Positions 10,333-21,645 of a stretch of 64,000 bases of DNA are shown piece after piece. Below the pieces are notes generated by a model. The model ran no database searches. It was not told the DNA's origin and saw nothing but the letters and a program-made list of their open reading frames with translations. Position 1 is the first letter of the stretch. Every line of letters starts with the position of its first letter. The stretch covers positions 1,628,727-1,692,726 of the forward strand of contig OY723248.1 of NCBI GenBank assembly GCA_963210315.1. The letters run 5' to 3'. The position numbers and the translations under genes are program-made. This stretch comes from Rhynchopus euleeides (taxonomy: Eukaryota > Euglenozoa > Diplonemea > Diplonemida > Diplonemidae).

Positions 10333-13134
10333 ATTTTCTGCCCAACCCCTCCCCGCTTCTCCCTCCCCTCGCACCCGACCCCGTCCCCGTGGGTTTGCGA
10401 ACTGAAAATTTGCGGCGGAGGGGGGTAGGGGGAGGTGAGTGACTTATTGCAACTGGTAGCGGGATAGAGAGAGAGAGCGAGAAGCGCAAGGTTTGGAGAG
10501 AGCGGGTTCGAGGAGAGGTGGTGATGGAGGGGGGCGGCGGCGCAGAGCAGCAAATAATGGTCGGGTGGGGGGTGGGGAGGGGCGCTGCGCACTGTGTCGA
10601 TTCTATTCTGTGTCGGCTTGTGACACCCCCGCAACTTGACACCAGGCTCGTTTTTATGGACATTTCTGGCGAAGGTTCTGCCCACTCAGCTGATTGAGGG
10701 TGCAATTCAACAGTATATCAAGGCGGCACTTTCAAAGTCCTGCCAGGGACAGCGCCTCATGGGTGTGTTTCTGATATGTGTTTGTCATCGTCGCGAAAGC
10801 CCTCCCGAGCATGTGCCAACGGCGGAATAGCAACATCATCACAGAACATGTGGCAAATGCGAAACGATAAAGAACTGAACTTTCGGCCCGACACACAATA
10901 CCCCCTCCAAAAGTCCAGCGCCTCTAGGGTGGGCCATGTGGCGTCTTGCCACACGCATCGTGGGAACAGGGTCAAGACATGCAGGGGGGGAGGACTCTCG
11001 GCTTCGATTCCGTGTGGCGTGATGCCATCTCCCACCACCGATTTTATCCAAATTAGGCTGCCAATAGGCAAAGGAGGATACTGATGCAGGAAGACATGCA
11101 TGCCGAAAGGTGAACGAAATGGTTGGGATTGAGTGAAGGAAAGGGGCCATTATTGTGCCGCACGGCCCACATCTGATACAAGGGCTATCGCCTGTGTTAT
11201 GGTGACGGGTGCGATGAAAAAACAAGGCCGCAGATGTGCGCGTGTGTGGCAGTGGCAATGTTATTGAAAAAAAACGCAAAAATGCGCCCTGTCGGGCTGG
11301 CCATCCTTTGCAAACCAGCCCCCCCCCCCCCCCCCCCTGTCTTTCGGAGCCAACTCAAGTGTTGCCGCGCTTTTTTTGTGGTGGGTAACCCCCAAACCGA
11401 ACTTAGGATCTGGGCATAACGTCAACAGGTGAGGTGCGGGTTGCTCGCCATAGCCAGTGCCACCACTGTACGACGAACGCCCGAAATCCCGACCGAACTC
11501 GTGTCGTGCCATGCTGTTGCTCGAGGCTGATCTCTGCGCGAGTTTCTGCTGCCTCCCTTGTTTCCCTCTCCCCCTAGACCCCCCCACCAACAACGTAGCA
11601 AACGCATTTCCGCACAGTTTGCACAAGCCGCCTGCTCCACCCTCTCATGGGTTTCGACTGAAATGCAACACACCCACCCACACGTGTGACACGCTGGCGG
11701 CAGTTGCAGCTTGCGGACATGCCAGTCTCTCTCTCCTTTCGAGTGGGTTCTTCACATAAAATGTCCCACCACGTTCCCTTCGGCCGCCCTTTTTGCTTCA
11801 TTTTTCCGCTTGTGTGCACAGCCGCATCTTCTTCGCACGTGTGATGGATGGGTGGGCGGGAGGGTGGTGGTGATGGTGGTCTACTCCACAATGCGAACGG
11901 TGCGACAGTTGTATATTTCCCGAACTCCCCGACGACCGCCCCCCTGACCCCCGCCTCCTGCTGATGGTTCTGCCCTCTGATTCGTACGTTCTGTTTTACA
12001 CTCATGTGTGAATTGGCATTCGCTGTGAGCCAATCAACGAGAAAACGCCAGCCTCGCTGCAACGCCAATGCATCGGGGGAGGGGGATAGGATTGCCGGGT
12101 TTCTTTTGTTTGTTTGTGCAACCGGTTTGAGTGAAGCAGCGAAGTATCGAAGGAAATCGTACTTGGCCGAAGCTTCAGGATTCGCACCTCAAAATCCGTT
12201 TCACATGATCTTCACGCCACCTTGATCAGGTTGTGCGATTTTTGCAGGCATCGCCGCGACGCATGTGTTTCTATTCATCATACTGGAAGAAAGTTCGGTA
12301 TATTCCACCGGAGCTCGACCACTTGGGACACGTGCGGTGTTGGCAGTGCCAGCCTTTGCTGGCAAGGGCCTGTGGGAACACCCTCCCCATTATACCTCCC
12401 TCTTTCTCCACCCCACCCCACCGCCGATTCCCATCCCCACCCCCAGACAGTGGCATTCTGCCAACCCTCCTGAGCGGATAGGGGGGAGGAACGAGACATG
12501 CCGAACCGCGAGAGCAAAACCTGCCATTTTTTTTGTTTGATTTTTTTTGGAAGAACACATCTAGCTTTTATTTCGCGCTAAAAAAAATGCAGTGTTCGGT
12601 ATATCCTGCAAAAATCACACACAGGCACTAGCAAGCACCGCTCTTGACAAAACGACGAGCAGAGCACGCAAAAAGAGAACTCTGCGTTTTGCCACCGGGG
12701 GTGGTGGCAGTGCCATACCCTCCCGACATAAACCAAACAAAACACTGGAAGCCCGAGGCTGCCCTCGCCCTGTGTCGGGAAGGGGTTGCGCTGGAGCAGC
12801 AATCTCCTTCTGCGGGGAGCTGTGTGGAGCTTGTCGTGCCACCCATCCCACTCCGCCTCCCGTCTCGCCAACTTTGCATTGGGCATACACTTGGTGGTGC
12901 GACACACCCGACAGTCACCCCGCCTCGGAGTGGCACTGAAGTTGCCCCCCACTCGAACCCAAGTGGGGCTTCCTGTAACGTAGGGGTGGGCAGGGGGTGG
13001 GTTAAGATCCGCGCAGGGTCTCACTGAAATGTGACCACCACACCCAACACCACAACATCACTCTGTAGGAGACTGGTGGGAGGCGACACCGAGTCTGCCC
13101 TCAGTACGACACACCGAACAGACTTGTTGCGACA
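10333..13134. other. Intergenic with one degenerate S-family copy
   Basis: About 2.8 kb without a supportable gene. A degenerate S copy lies near 12110-12215 (GAAGCAGCGAAGTATCG, GGAAATCGTAC, GAAGCTTCAGGATT). Otherwise there are GA, CA and poly-C runs (for example 11319-11338). The sequence AAGATCCGCGCAGGGTC before the next gene recurs, slightly changed, at 14318. Confidence 0.5.
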
Positions 13135-14470
13135 ATGTTGCTGCTCGAAGGACCCTCGCGGACGGTGTCCGAGGCACTCCAGGAAATGTTGACAAAGGAG
13201 AATGACGAGCATCTCACAAAGATGGGCGACTTCCACGGGACTGTGTGGGAGATCTTCCACGACGGGGAGGGCACGGTGTACATCGCGATAACGATGTACA
13301 TCAGCAGGGGCAAGCTGAAGAAGTGGAACCTTGAGGAGCACCTCGCGAAGATCTACGGTGCGGAGAACATCCTCGACGAGGACGACTTCCCCGACATTCT
13401 GGAGGAGGCGGCGGACGTGGTAGTGACGCTGAAGGACACGGATGAGTGGCGCAAGGAGGTCCTCTCGAAGGGGGACCGTGAGCGGCTCACGGAGCTCTGC
13501 GACAAATACGCATCCCTCTACAAGCACTGCATGTCTGTGGCATTCGCCCACCACTTCAAGATGTTCAACGACGAGGTTACGTTTGACCCCGTCAAGATCT
13601 CTTACCGCAAGAACGAGGCGATGTACCTTCGTGGGACGAAGGACAACCTTGCCGTGTACTTCTCGATGGTGTTTGAGACGGATGACGACCTGTTGTACGG
13701 CCGCCTTTTCTTGCAGGAGTTCGCGGATGCGAAAAATCACAAGCGCAACCTTGCGGCAGCGCCCAGCTGCTCTGTGTCCAAAGAGCACCCCCGCGGGCTC
13801 GAGGATGTGAAGGGTGTGGAGGCCGAGGCGCCGCGCCGCCTGTGGGTGACGCTCAACCTGTTCGCCAAGCACACCAACCTCAAGCAGGAGACGCTGGAGA
13901 AGACAACTGAGCTGCTCATGTCGTTCTGCAACTACGTGCGCTACCACATCAGCTGCAGCCACGCCTACATCCACTCCAGAATGCGCTCCCGCCACACTAG
14001 CCTGCTCCAGGTATGAATACAAGTGTCAGTGCCGAAAAGTCGGTCCCGCCCTCTGTGCCAGACCAACACACCACCAAAGGAAAAGAGGAAGAGGCGACGT
14101 AAGGCAATGCCTCCGTGCGGCCAGGAGAACACGAAATAGCGACCCCCTCAACGGGGAATGCTACGAGCACGGCCAAAAATCGTTCAAAATCGTTCAAGTG
14201 GTTCTGCCTACCCACCCCCCACTGTGTCGAGAAGCTTAGGCCTTAGAAAAATCGTCAACCCAGTGCACAAACGAGAACCATGCGAGCACACACACATACA
14301 TCCCCGCGGTGTGGCCAAAGATCCGCGCAGGGCCAACCCACTAGAAATGTGATCACCACACACCTCAAGCTTCCACACGCGACTTGCCTTTCATTCCCAC
14401 CAACCACCCACAGGTGCTCAACCGTGCGAAGACTAACCAGACTGACCACGTTGCGACCCAGATTGACTAA
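13135..14470 (+). CDS. ARPC2: Actin-related protein 2/3 complex subunit 2 (two exons)
   Basis: Exon 1 is 13135-14010 and exon 2 14414-14470; the 403-bp intron is GTATG...CAG. The product is 310 aa, against about 300 for human ARPC2. ARPC2 and ARPC4 form the core of the seven-subunit Arp2/3 complex, which nucleates branched actin filaments. Family landmarks read directly: the MLLLEG start, ISYRKNEAMYL, a FETDDD...GRLFLQEF segment, LFAKHT, and the C-terminal YVRYHISCSHAYIHSRMR helix. Exon 2 supplies VLNRAK plus 12 residues, the expected end, shorter than the animal tail. The ATG at 13135 gives the family N-terminus exactly. Confidence 0.95.
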
Positions 14471-15817
14471 GACCAGGGCCGCACACCAACGGTGCATTCA
14501 CCATATCCTGAGAAAACCCCCTCTCTCTGCGGGTCGCGTGTGAGATTCTGTTAGCCCCCCCAAACCACCCCCCACCCCCCAATGTGTGATACACTGCTCT
14601 TGCTGCGTGTATGGTTCGGGTGTTTCATGCGATGGCCAGCCACAAGCTCATCCCGCATTGTGTCGTGTGGCAGTTCCAGAGCTCCACGTGCAAAAAATGA
14701 TTCGTGTGATACAGCGCAGACTGCACCGAGAGACAAGTGGGATAGGTGTCTTCTACACTGCTACAAAAAAAATGATTCCCGTGTGTGTGTGGTGTGTCCA
14801 TTTCTCTCGGAGGGCGCTCTGTGCCTATTGCCGTATTTGTTGACAGTTTAGCGGAGCCCTGCCCAACCTGGGGAAACTTCATGTGTCCCTCGTTATGCTG
14901 GATCTCGCGACACACCCTACCCCCACTCACACCACTTCATCATACTGGGGTTGTGGTGTACAGAGACTGGGTGTCTACATTCCAGCAAAAAAAGCTTCCC
15001 CCCCACACCCCCACCCCCGCCTCGCCATTCTCCTTCGGGTCGGAATGGGTGGACTAGGAATGGTTTGGGCGAGATGTGTGTGTGTGTGGCTTCAACATGT
15101 CGTAATCGTGTCTGTGGAATCCCCCCCCACCCCTCACCCCTTGGAATTCTGGCGGATGCAGATGCTCTCAACGGATACTCTGCAATGTGTGTGTGTGGTG
15201 GCAGTTGAAAGGTTTCGTGCCGCGAGATTGAGATGGTGGACTTGGCTCGGAGGGAGGCACTCGCGCCAAAAAAAACAGTGCAAACAAAAAACGCCCCCCC
15301 CCCCCCCCCCAAAAAAAAAATAAAACAGAACGCTCGTGTGTGTGTGTGTGATGTGTTCCTAGTTGTTTTTTTTTGCCAAACGGGAGTGTGGAAGAAAAAA
15401 ATGGACAAAAAAAATCTCCCCCGCTCCTTTTGGGGGAGGGGCGGGGGGATGGGGGAGTGACACGGGCCCAGTGTGCACAGATAACGTGTCGGGAACTGAA
15501 GTGTGATATTACTGTCTGTCGGAGGTGGTGGCGGGGGCGGGTGGGGGGGGTGGGGGTGGTGGGGGTGTCACGGCCCATCTTTAATAGAGTGGGGCGCCGG
15601 CATTTTTCCCATGCCGCTCTGCGGGATTCGGCAGCGCTCCCCCGCCCCCCTCCCCCTAACCCTCGTGTTCCCAAAGCGATTTCCTGCGGTTTTTTTGGAG
15701 AGGGCTTTGAGACGGCAGATCCTACCTGAGCAAAATTCGCATCACCACCCACGCCAGACATGACGCATTCACACTAGCGCGACGGAGCTGGCGCGTTCGC
15801 TCGCTGGGTGTCCTAAG
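14471..15817. other. Intergenic, no gene seen
   Basis: About 1.35 kb of microsatellite-rich DNA with GTGTGT runs, a poly-C/poly-A block at 15295-15320 and a G-rich block at 15515-15570. The sequence before the next gene ends in CACCCACGCCAG (about 15760), a possible trans-splice acceptor. Confidence 0.5.
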
Positions 15818-17488
15818 ATGTGCGATCTGCGGAATGTCGAGGCGCAAGAGGAGAGTGTGCGCAACAAGGTGCTGCGTGCTCGGAGGAAGTGGGAGCATGA
15901 CCGCGCAGCGGATCTGGATGGCCTGCTGCGCATGCCCGTGACGGAGCGGTATCGCATGGAGCTGCAGGCCTGCATCGCAGACAAGAAGAAGCGGATGGCG
16001 GAAGCAGCGCTGCGGATTGCGAACGACACCCCCGAAACGCAGGACTCGACGCTGCCCAGCTTCGGCGGGTTCGAGACACCCCTGCAGCCGCAGCCCAGCT
16101 TCACCACCAGCAGGCCCGACGAGGGCCTGCTGTCGAACCCCAGCCTCGCCTGCATGGGGTCCGCCGTCAGCAGCCCCCTGAGCCGCAGGGCCTTCAGCAT
16201 CGGCAGCAGCAGGGCGGGCAGCAGCAGGATGGACATTCGCAACTCGATGGCCTCCGGGAGCATGCGCTCTGCCGCATCGTCGCAGCGCGCTACCAGGCGC
16301 GCCCTGGCTGCGGTGTTCCAAGGCTCGGCAAACATTGTCGATCTCGACGCCCCACTGGCACAGGTGCCGAAAGAGACCCCACAGGATGAGGCAGACCTGT
16401 GGGCCCTCCACGTGCTGCCACCCACCACGCTCACACAGCCGGACCTGCACGAGGAGGAGCCTGCCCCTGTGCTGTCCACAGCTGCGCAGGAACAGGGCGA
16501 GCAGGGAGCAGCAGAGGCGGCACAGGCAAGGCTGGTGGAGCTGGAGGCGGAACATCGCGTGCACGTCACATACCTCGAGTGGTCGGCGCATGACCGGACT
16601 GTGCTGCACTACTTCCTGCATGCTGTCAGGCCGCGTGTCATCTGCATCCAGGAGGGCGCAGCACGTGCAGGGCTGCTGCATGCGTGGCAGGCGGAGTGGC
16701 CTGTGCTGGACCCCGGGTTGACGGCTGTGGTGCAGCAGGAGTATGAGGGGCGTGACAGCATTGCGGCCTTTATGCGGGACTGGTGTGCCCGCTTCCACAG
16801 GCTGTGCAGGCAGGGGGCGCACGGGCTGGCGCAGAAGCGGGCGGCGCTGCGCATCGAGTCGTGGTGGCGGCGCGCCTTCTGCCGCGGAGCACCGCACCCA
16901 CGCCCTTTCCTCTACACACCGCAGGCGCCGAAACAGCCGCTGTCGCACACCAACGCGCTCAACCGCACGAAGCTCCGCCGCCTGCTTCAGGTGCCACGTG
17001 ATGAGCTGTGCGCCAGCGAGGCTGCAGGCCGCGAGGCAGTCCTGCATGAGGGTGCGGAGGCACGCATGCGGCTGTGCGTCACCTCCCTCGAGTGGGCCGA
17101 GGGGGCCCTGCGTGCGCCGATGCTTGCGGAGTCGCACGCCTTCTTCGAGGCATTCCGCCACGGCCTGGCGGACAGGGTGCTTCACCTGCAGCTGCGCAGC
17201 CCACGCCATGTGGCGGGGCACAGGCCCACCCCAGAAGGCTGCCCCCAGCCGCTCACCAGCGTGCTGCTGATGCGGGTGCGTGTTGCGACCCTTGCAGCTT
17301 CCGAGCGGCACGCCAGGGCTGCCGTTGGCAGCGACCAGCTGGCAGAGCGCAGCCGCATCCTCGTCAGCCCGTGTGCCAACGTGCTGGCGCACTATACCAC
17401 GGTGCTCTCGCTCAACGCAGCCCTCAGCTTGCGGCACACACCTTGCCTTGCCACGCCTCCTGTCAGGGAGGCACTCCAGATAGCCTAG
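15818..17488 (+). CDS. Hypothetical protein, 556 aa
   Basis: The family is not recognised. The N-terminal 60 residues are a charged helix, followed by a Ser/Arg-rich low-complexity stretch (about 110-170) and an acidic linker. Two related segments, VTYLEWSAHDRTVLHYFLHA (about residue 249) and VTSLEWAEGAL...FFEAFRHGL (about 422), suggest an internal duplication of a helical module. No signal peptide or membrane segment. The codon composition matches the neighbouring genes, and the frame is open for 1.67 kb with an ATG directly after an in-frame stop. An equally long antisense frame is treated as a GC-rich shadow. Likely cytosolic or cytoskeletal; function unknown. Confidence 0.65.
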   Translation: MCDLRNVEAQEESVRNKVLRARRKWEHDRAADLDGLLRMPVTERYRMELQACIADKKKRMAEAALRIANDTPETQDSTLPSFGGFETPLQPQPSFTTSRPDEGLLSNPSLACMGSAVSSPLSRRAFSIGSSRAGSSRMDIRNSMASGSMRSAASSQRATRRALAAVFQGSANIVDLDAPLAQVPKETPQDEADLWALHVLPPTTLTQPDLHEEEPAPVLSTAAQEQGEQGAAEAAQARLVELEAEHRVHVTYLEWSAHDRTVLHYFLHAVRPRVICIQEGAARAGLLHAWQAEWPVLDPGLTAVVQQEYEGRDSIAAFMRDWCARFHRLCRQGAHGLAQKRAALRIESWWRRAFCRGAPHPRPFLYTPQAPKQPLSHTNALNRTKLRRLLQVPRDELCASEAAGREAVLHEGAEARMRLCVTSLEWAEGALRAPMLAESHAFFEAFRHGLADRVLHLQLRSPRHVAGHRPTPEGCPQPLTSVLLMRVRVATLAASERHARAAVGSDQLAERSRILVSPCANVLAHYTTVLSLNAALSLRHTPCLATPPVREALQIA

Positions 17489-17699
17489 ACATTGCCATGC
17501 CTCGGTGTCAATAACCATACCGATCCCTGCGGAACCCGCGGAAAGCACCCACACCCCACACCCCCATTCCCCGAAACGCCTTGCCGCTTCGCACCCCTCA
17601 CACCCACCCCCCACCCCGCCCCTACTGCACACCTCAACACCCACCGCCAAGGCCACCCATCCCCACCCCCCGCCCTCCCCTTCCCGGGGAGGGGTTGTG

Positions 17700-18695
17700 A
17701 TGATCCATGGGTACACGAAGCCTGTCCCTCGGGGGAAGCGCACCTTCAAAGAGGAGGAGGAGAAGAGGGCGACGGTGCGGGCACTGCGGGAGCGGCACAA
17801 GCTGATGGACATCCAGCAGCGCCTGCAGTATGAATACCAGTTTCAGGAGGATGCGAAGCGGGCTCCCCTCGACCCCTATCTGAACAACTACGACCCGGAG
17901 GAGCTGCAGCCGATGATGCCGCAGATGCCGGTAGACTACGCGAGGGACGAAGAGGAGGCGTCGCAGGAGCTGTGGAATATTCTCCACCGCCACCTCGGCG
18001 AACGGCTGAAGCCCGGGATCCACGCGAAGCACTGGCTGGACACCAAGATTCATACCATGCAGGAGTCGCACTTCCACAAGCAGCTCGTTGTGCTCGACCT
18101 GCAGAGCAACATGCTGCTGCTGGGTGACAAAGGCATGCGTCGGGTGGCACGTTGGATGATAGACTACACAGAGTCGCTTGAGGGAATCCGGAGGATCGAC
18201 GTGCCGAACCATGAGCTGACTCAGATCGGGCTCGATTTGGTGAGCGACATGATGCCCTTCAGCTGCGTCGAGGTTGATGTTAGCGGCAACACCGGGAAGG
18301 ACTGGACAAAGGGTGTGATGAAGATCGCAGGCGCGTTGAGGGAGCGGGGCGGCGGGGTGATGTACTGCGGGAGGGCGACCGCCCCGGAGCTGGAGCTGCT
18401 CAAGATGGCGGTGTCCAGCAACTTTGAGAAGGGCGGGCATGTCGTGATCAACGTCCACCGCTGGGGGAGCGCCACAGTTGCGCTGGAGATCCCCTCATTC
18501 ATACAATACGATGCGCATTTCTTCGCGAAGCCGGACTGGACACAGCACACCCCTGAGGGGACAGCAAGGAAGCTCAGCACCTCTGCAAGCGCCCCGGCTG
18601 CAAGGCAGCCCACCGCGCGGGGGCACCGGTCTAGCGGAGTGCCCTCCTACCTCGGTGGCAGGCTTCGCATCTCTGTCCCTCGGTTGGGGAGCTAG
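17700..18695 (+). CDS. Hypothetical protein with LRR-like segment, 331 aa
   Basis: The frame is open from 17505, but the first 65 codons are His/Pro/Thr-rich and read from the pyrimidine tract. ATG 17700 (MIHGYTKPV) follows a likely acceptor (CCCTTCCCGGGGAG) and starts normal coding sequence. Residues about 15-60 form a charged helix (KRTFKEEEEKRATVRALRERH). Residues about 125-225 look like degenerate leucine-rich/RNI repeats: LVVLDLQSNMLLLGDKG, then IRRIDVPNHELTQIGL, then VEVDVSGNT. The C-terminus is a basic low-complexity tail. It sits 211 bp after the preceding unknown gene. No catalytic motif seen; a scaffold role is plausible but unproven. Confidence 0.65.
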   Translation: MIHGYTKPVPRGKRTFKEEEEKRATVRALRERHKLMDIQQRLQYEYQFQEDAKRAPLDPYLNNYDPEELQPMMPQMPVDYARDEEEASQELWNILHRHLGERLKPGIHAKHWLDTKIHTMQESHFHKQLVVLDLQSNMLLLGDKGMRRVARWMIDYTESLEGIRRIDVPNHELTQIGLDLVSDMMPFSCVEVDVSGNTGKDWTKGVMKIAGALRERGGGVMYCGRATAPELELLKMAVSSNFEKGGHVVINVHRWGSATVALEIPSFIQYDAHFFAKPDWTQHTPEGTARKLSTSASAPAARQPTARGHRSSGVPSYLGGRLRISVPRLGS

Positions 18696-19347
18696 GGGGT
18701 GGGGTGAAGAGAAAGTGTGAAGAGCGGTCCCACTCCACTACCCGCTTGTGTATATGCGTGTCTAGAGAGTGCGTGTTGCTTTCAAAGCCCCAAAGCCTCA
18801 GCTTTTGGTGCCGCCTCTAGGAGCCCAGCCCCATCTCTCCCGGGCCACTCCTCTCTTGTCACGCCGTGTGGCCACACGGGGGTGGCCTCCCTTGGGAGAG
18901 GGGGTGGGGGGCAGGGTGGTGTTGCAACCAGGGGGTGTGGGGGGGCGGGGAGAGGGAGAGAGGGCTTGCTATTTTGTATGCAGTGTTTTGTACCCCCTTT
19001 TTTTTGTTTACATCTTGTTATATATGCCCTTCTTCTCTCTAGCCGTTTCAAAGCAACAAAAAGGAGAGGAGATGGGGGGGGGGGGGGAAGGTGTGTCTGA
19101 CCCCCTCCCCGCCCCCCGCCCCACCCAGCAGTTGCCGGCACGCTTCACCCGACGTTTCCGCCGGGACGCACGACCCTCCTCCTCACCCCCAACCCACCAC
19201 CACCCAGCCAGACCCCACTCGGAGAGGGCAGAGGGCGGAGGGGGGGGTCGGCAGGGTGCCTCCGCATAACCCCGTCTAGATACCCTACACCCCCCACACA
19301 CCCACACCCACTCTGCGGGATCCAACCGAACCACACACCGTGCCGCG
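18696..19347. other. Intergenic, no gene seen
   Basis: G-rich (18895-18960, 19070-19090) and C-rich blocks. CCCCGTCTAG near 19278 is a possible acceptor for the next gene. Confidence 0.5.
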
Positions 19348-21645
19348 ATGCAGAGGCAACAGTCGCAGGCCCTTGGGGGCCGCACCGGGCCCCAAGCGAT
19401 GCGGAAGCGTGCCGGGTGGGCCTGCCTCCTTGCCGTGCCCGCCACCGTGGTCCTCCTCTGGCTCCTCACCTCCGTCGCACCCCAGCAGGGCGCCGAGCTG
19501 CCGCCACAGCTCCTCCGGACACCCCCGACGAGCCCCCACAGCCACAGCCGAAAACATCACCCCGACACTCCCACCACCGACACACCGGCATCACCGCCCC
19601 GCCGGAAATCCAAGCAGAACGACGAGATTTCACCCGGCAATCCGCTGTGCAAAGGTGAGGGCGGTGACACCCCCCACAGCATACACGGGGTGAAGGGGTC
19701 CTATCCAGAGCACGCTGTGTTGGAGCATGCCCCGAAAGGCGCTTCTGTGTGGGGCCCGGGGGGAACCTCTGCGATGCATGTTGGGGTAAAACCGGTAGTC
19801 CTCCGCACCCCCGGGAGATACTGCGTCGCCCGGGCCAACCGTGCCAAGCGTTGCCTCGAGGATGCCTCTGTTTTTGCCGTCACATCCCCCGGCAGGAAGG
19901 GGACGGAGTATGGAGTTGCCCCGCTCCCCCCTCCGCCGCACCCCCTCCCGCACATCGGATCCCTCGCGCAGCTCCGCGGCGTTGTGAAGGGGGAGGGCGT
20001 CCGCCTCTCCGTATCAGCCCCGTGGTACCTCCCTCCGGACCACCCCGTGCCCCTCTTCGTCACAGTCAAGGCACCCCGGCACCCCGCCGAGGGTGCTGGC
20101 GCTGGCGCGGGGGGGAAGAACCCAACGCCTGCGGAGTGGCTCCGCATGCCGTTTGTCATCTCCGTCGAGGAGGTCTGCGGGGATGCCCCTTCAGAGGGTG
20201 TCCCAACCTTTGCCCTCCACAGGGGTGTCACGGGTGTCTGGGGGCTCCGCCCCGGCGTCACGGTTCCCCGGGGCGAGACGGAGCGGCCTTCCTTCGCTGC
20301 GCCGGAGGGACCCCAGGCTGCCTTCTTCTGCCTGTATCTGCAGGACCCCGGGGCGGAGGCGGGGTTCCGGCGCACCTCCGCGCCGCTGCCGCTGATGTTC
20401 CGCCGGGAGCCCAGCTCGGGGAAGAAGCGCATATCCTGGGAAGAGGCTCTCCACGCCTTCGACAGCCACGCCGGGGGTCATGCCCGGAACACAATATATC
20501 TCGTCGAGGTGGTTGGTGAAGTGGAGGTGCCCCTGCATGTTACAGTGCGGTTCCCACCCAGCGCAGTTCTGCTTCTAGGCGAAGGTGCTATCGTGAGGGT
20601 TCACGGGGCGCTCGCCCTTATGGGAGTGCCGGAGCGCCCCGTGGTGATCACCCCTGCAGACCCGGGGAAGCCGTATGCCGGGATCCAGGTGGAGGGGGAG
20701 GGGCGGCTTATCATGAAGCATGTCATCGCCACCGGTTCCGGCGCCACAGCCCCGCGGTTGAAGGACACGGGGAAACACCGCAAGGAGCACCCGTTGGTGT
20801 CGGCGCATGGTGATGTGGAGGTGGAGGGGCTCCACGCAATGCAGCTCTCCGGGCCTGGGTTCGGGCTGGGGGCCAAATCGGAGGCGACTGTCTCAGATTC
20901 GTTTCTGATAGGCTTGCAGCAGGGGGGCGAGTGTGTGCACTGCACGGTGACCCTCACCGATACCTATATCGGAAGCCTGCCTGATGACAACCGGGAGAGG
21001 TTTGTCGATGGGGACAACGACGGGTTCTACTTCAGGGGGGGCCGTGCCAAAGCGGATGGGCTTGTCGTAGTGAACAGCAAGGATGACTGTATCGACACCG
21101 CGAGCAGCAAGGGCCACCCCGGGGGGTTTCTTGAGATCCGGAATTCCATCCTGGAGCACTGCTGGCACGAGGGGGTTGCGCTGAGCGGGTCTGTGATGAA
21201 GGATGCCCGAAAAGTCGACATCATGCACACCGTCATCAAGGGGGCGCAGCAAGGGGTGGAAGCGGGGTATTCGCCTGCGAGCCATGCCGCCACTCTGTCC
21301 AACTCCGTGCTGCTGGGGAATGTGATTGGGGTGAGGCACGGCGACAACTACAACCTGAAGGTGGAAGGGTCGCTGGATGTGTCGCGGACCATCTTCCAGG
21401 GGAATGGGGATGACGTGGTGAACCTGGTGAAGTCGCACAACGCGGCGCATCCGGGGAAGCTGCGGATCTCGGAGTGCCTGCTGGCGCACAACCACTCGCG
21501 GCGGTTCTGCGGGGTGGCGCAGTGGGAGGTGCCGGACGGTGGGGCTGAGAGCACCATCCCCGACGCCCCGCATGTCTACATCGACCCTTTGACCCTTGCC
21601 GTGGTGAAGGAGAACGATGTGTTCGATTCCGTGTTTTCCCATTGA
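19348..21645 (+). CDS. Signal-anchored parallel beta-helix protein, 765 aa
   Basis: MQRQQ... carries a basic stretch then a hydrophobic segment at about residues 22-45 (GWACLLAVPATVVLLWLL), read as a signal anchor that makes a type II membrane or secreted protein. A Pro/Ser-rich stalk follows. From about residue 390 to 700 the sequence shows right-handed beta-helix repeats: AVLLLGEGAIVRVHGALAL, then GIQVEGEGRLIMKHV, VEVEGLHAMQLSG, LEIRNSILEHC, VDIMHTVIKGA and SRTIFQGNGDDVVNL. The acidic turn DGDNDGFYFRGG and the line VVVNSKDDCIDTASSKG resemble folds that bind or cleave polysaccharide, but I cannot name an active site. Probably a surface or lumenal carbohydrate-active or adhesion protein. Confidence 0.7.
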   Translation: MQRQQSQALGGRTGPQAMRKRAGWACLLAVPATVVLLWLLTSVAPQQGAELPPQLLRTPPTSPHSHSRKHHPDTPTTDTPASPPRRKSKQNDEISPGNPLCKGEGGDTPHSIHGVKGSYPEHAVLEHAPKGASVWGPGGTSAMHVGVKPVVLRTPGRYCVARANRAKRCLEDASVFAVTSPGRKGTEYGVAPLPPPPHPLPHIGSLAQLRGVVKGEGVRLSVSAPWYLPPDHPVPLFVTVKAPRHPAEGAGAGAGGKNPTPAEWLRMPFVISVEEVCGDAPSEGVPTFALHRGVTGVWGLRPGVTVPRGETERPSFAAPEGPQAAFFCLYLQDPGAEAGFRRTSAPLPLMFRREPSSGKKRISWEEALHAFDSHAGGHARNTIYLVEVVGEVEVPLHVTVRFPPSAVLLLGEGAIVRVHGALALMGVPERPVVITPADPGKPYAGIQVEGEGRLIMKHVIATGSGATAPRLKDTGKHRKEHPLVSAHGDVEVEGLHAMQLSGPGFGLGAKSEATVSDSFLIGLQQGGECVHCTVTLTDTYIGSLPDDNRERFVDGDNDGFYFRGGRAKADGLVVVNSKDDCIDTASSKGHPGGFLEIRNSILEHCWHEGVALSGSVMKDARKVDIMHTVIKGAQQGVEAGYSPASHAATLSNSVLLGNVIGVRHGDNYNLKVEGSLDVSRTIFQGNGDDVVNLVKSHNAAHPGKLRISECLLAHNHSRRFCGVAQWEVPDGGAESTIPDAPHVYIDPLTLAVVKENDVFDSVFSH

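Noticed and set aside
15722-17812. 696-codon minus-strand open frame
   Set aside because: Antisense shadow of the 15818-17488 gene, produced by GC-rich codons; Leu/Arg/His-rich with no fold signal.
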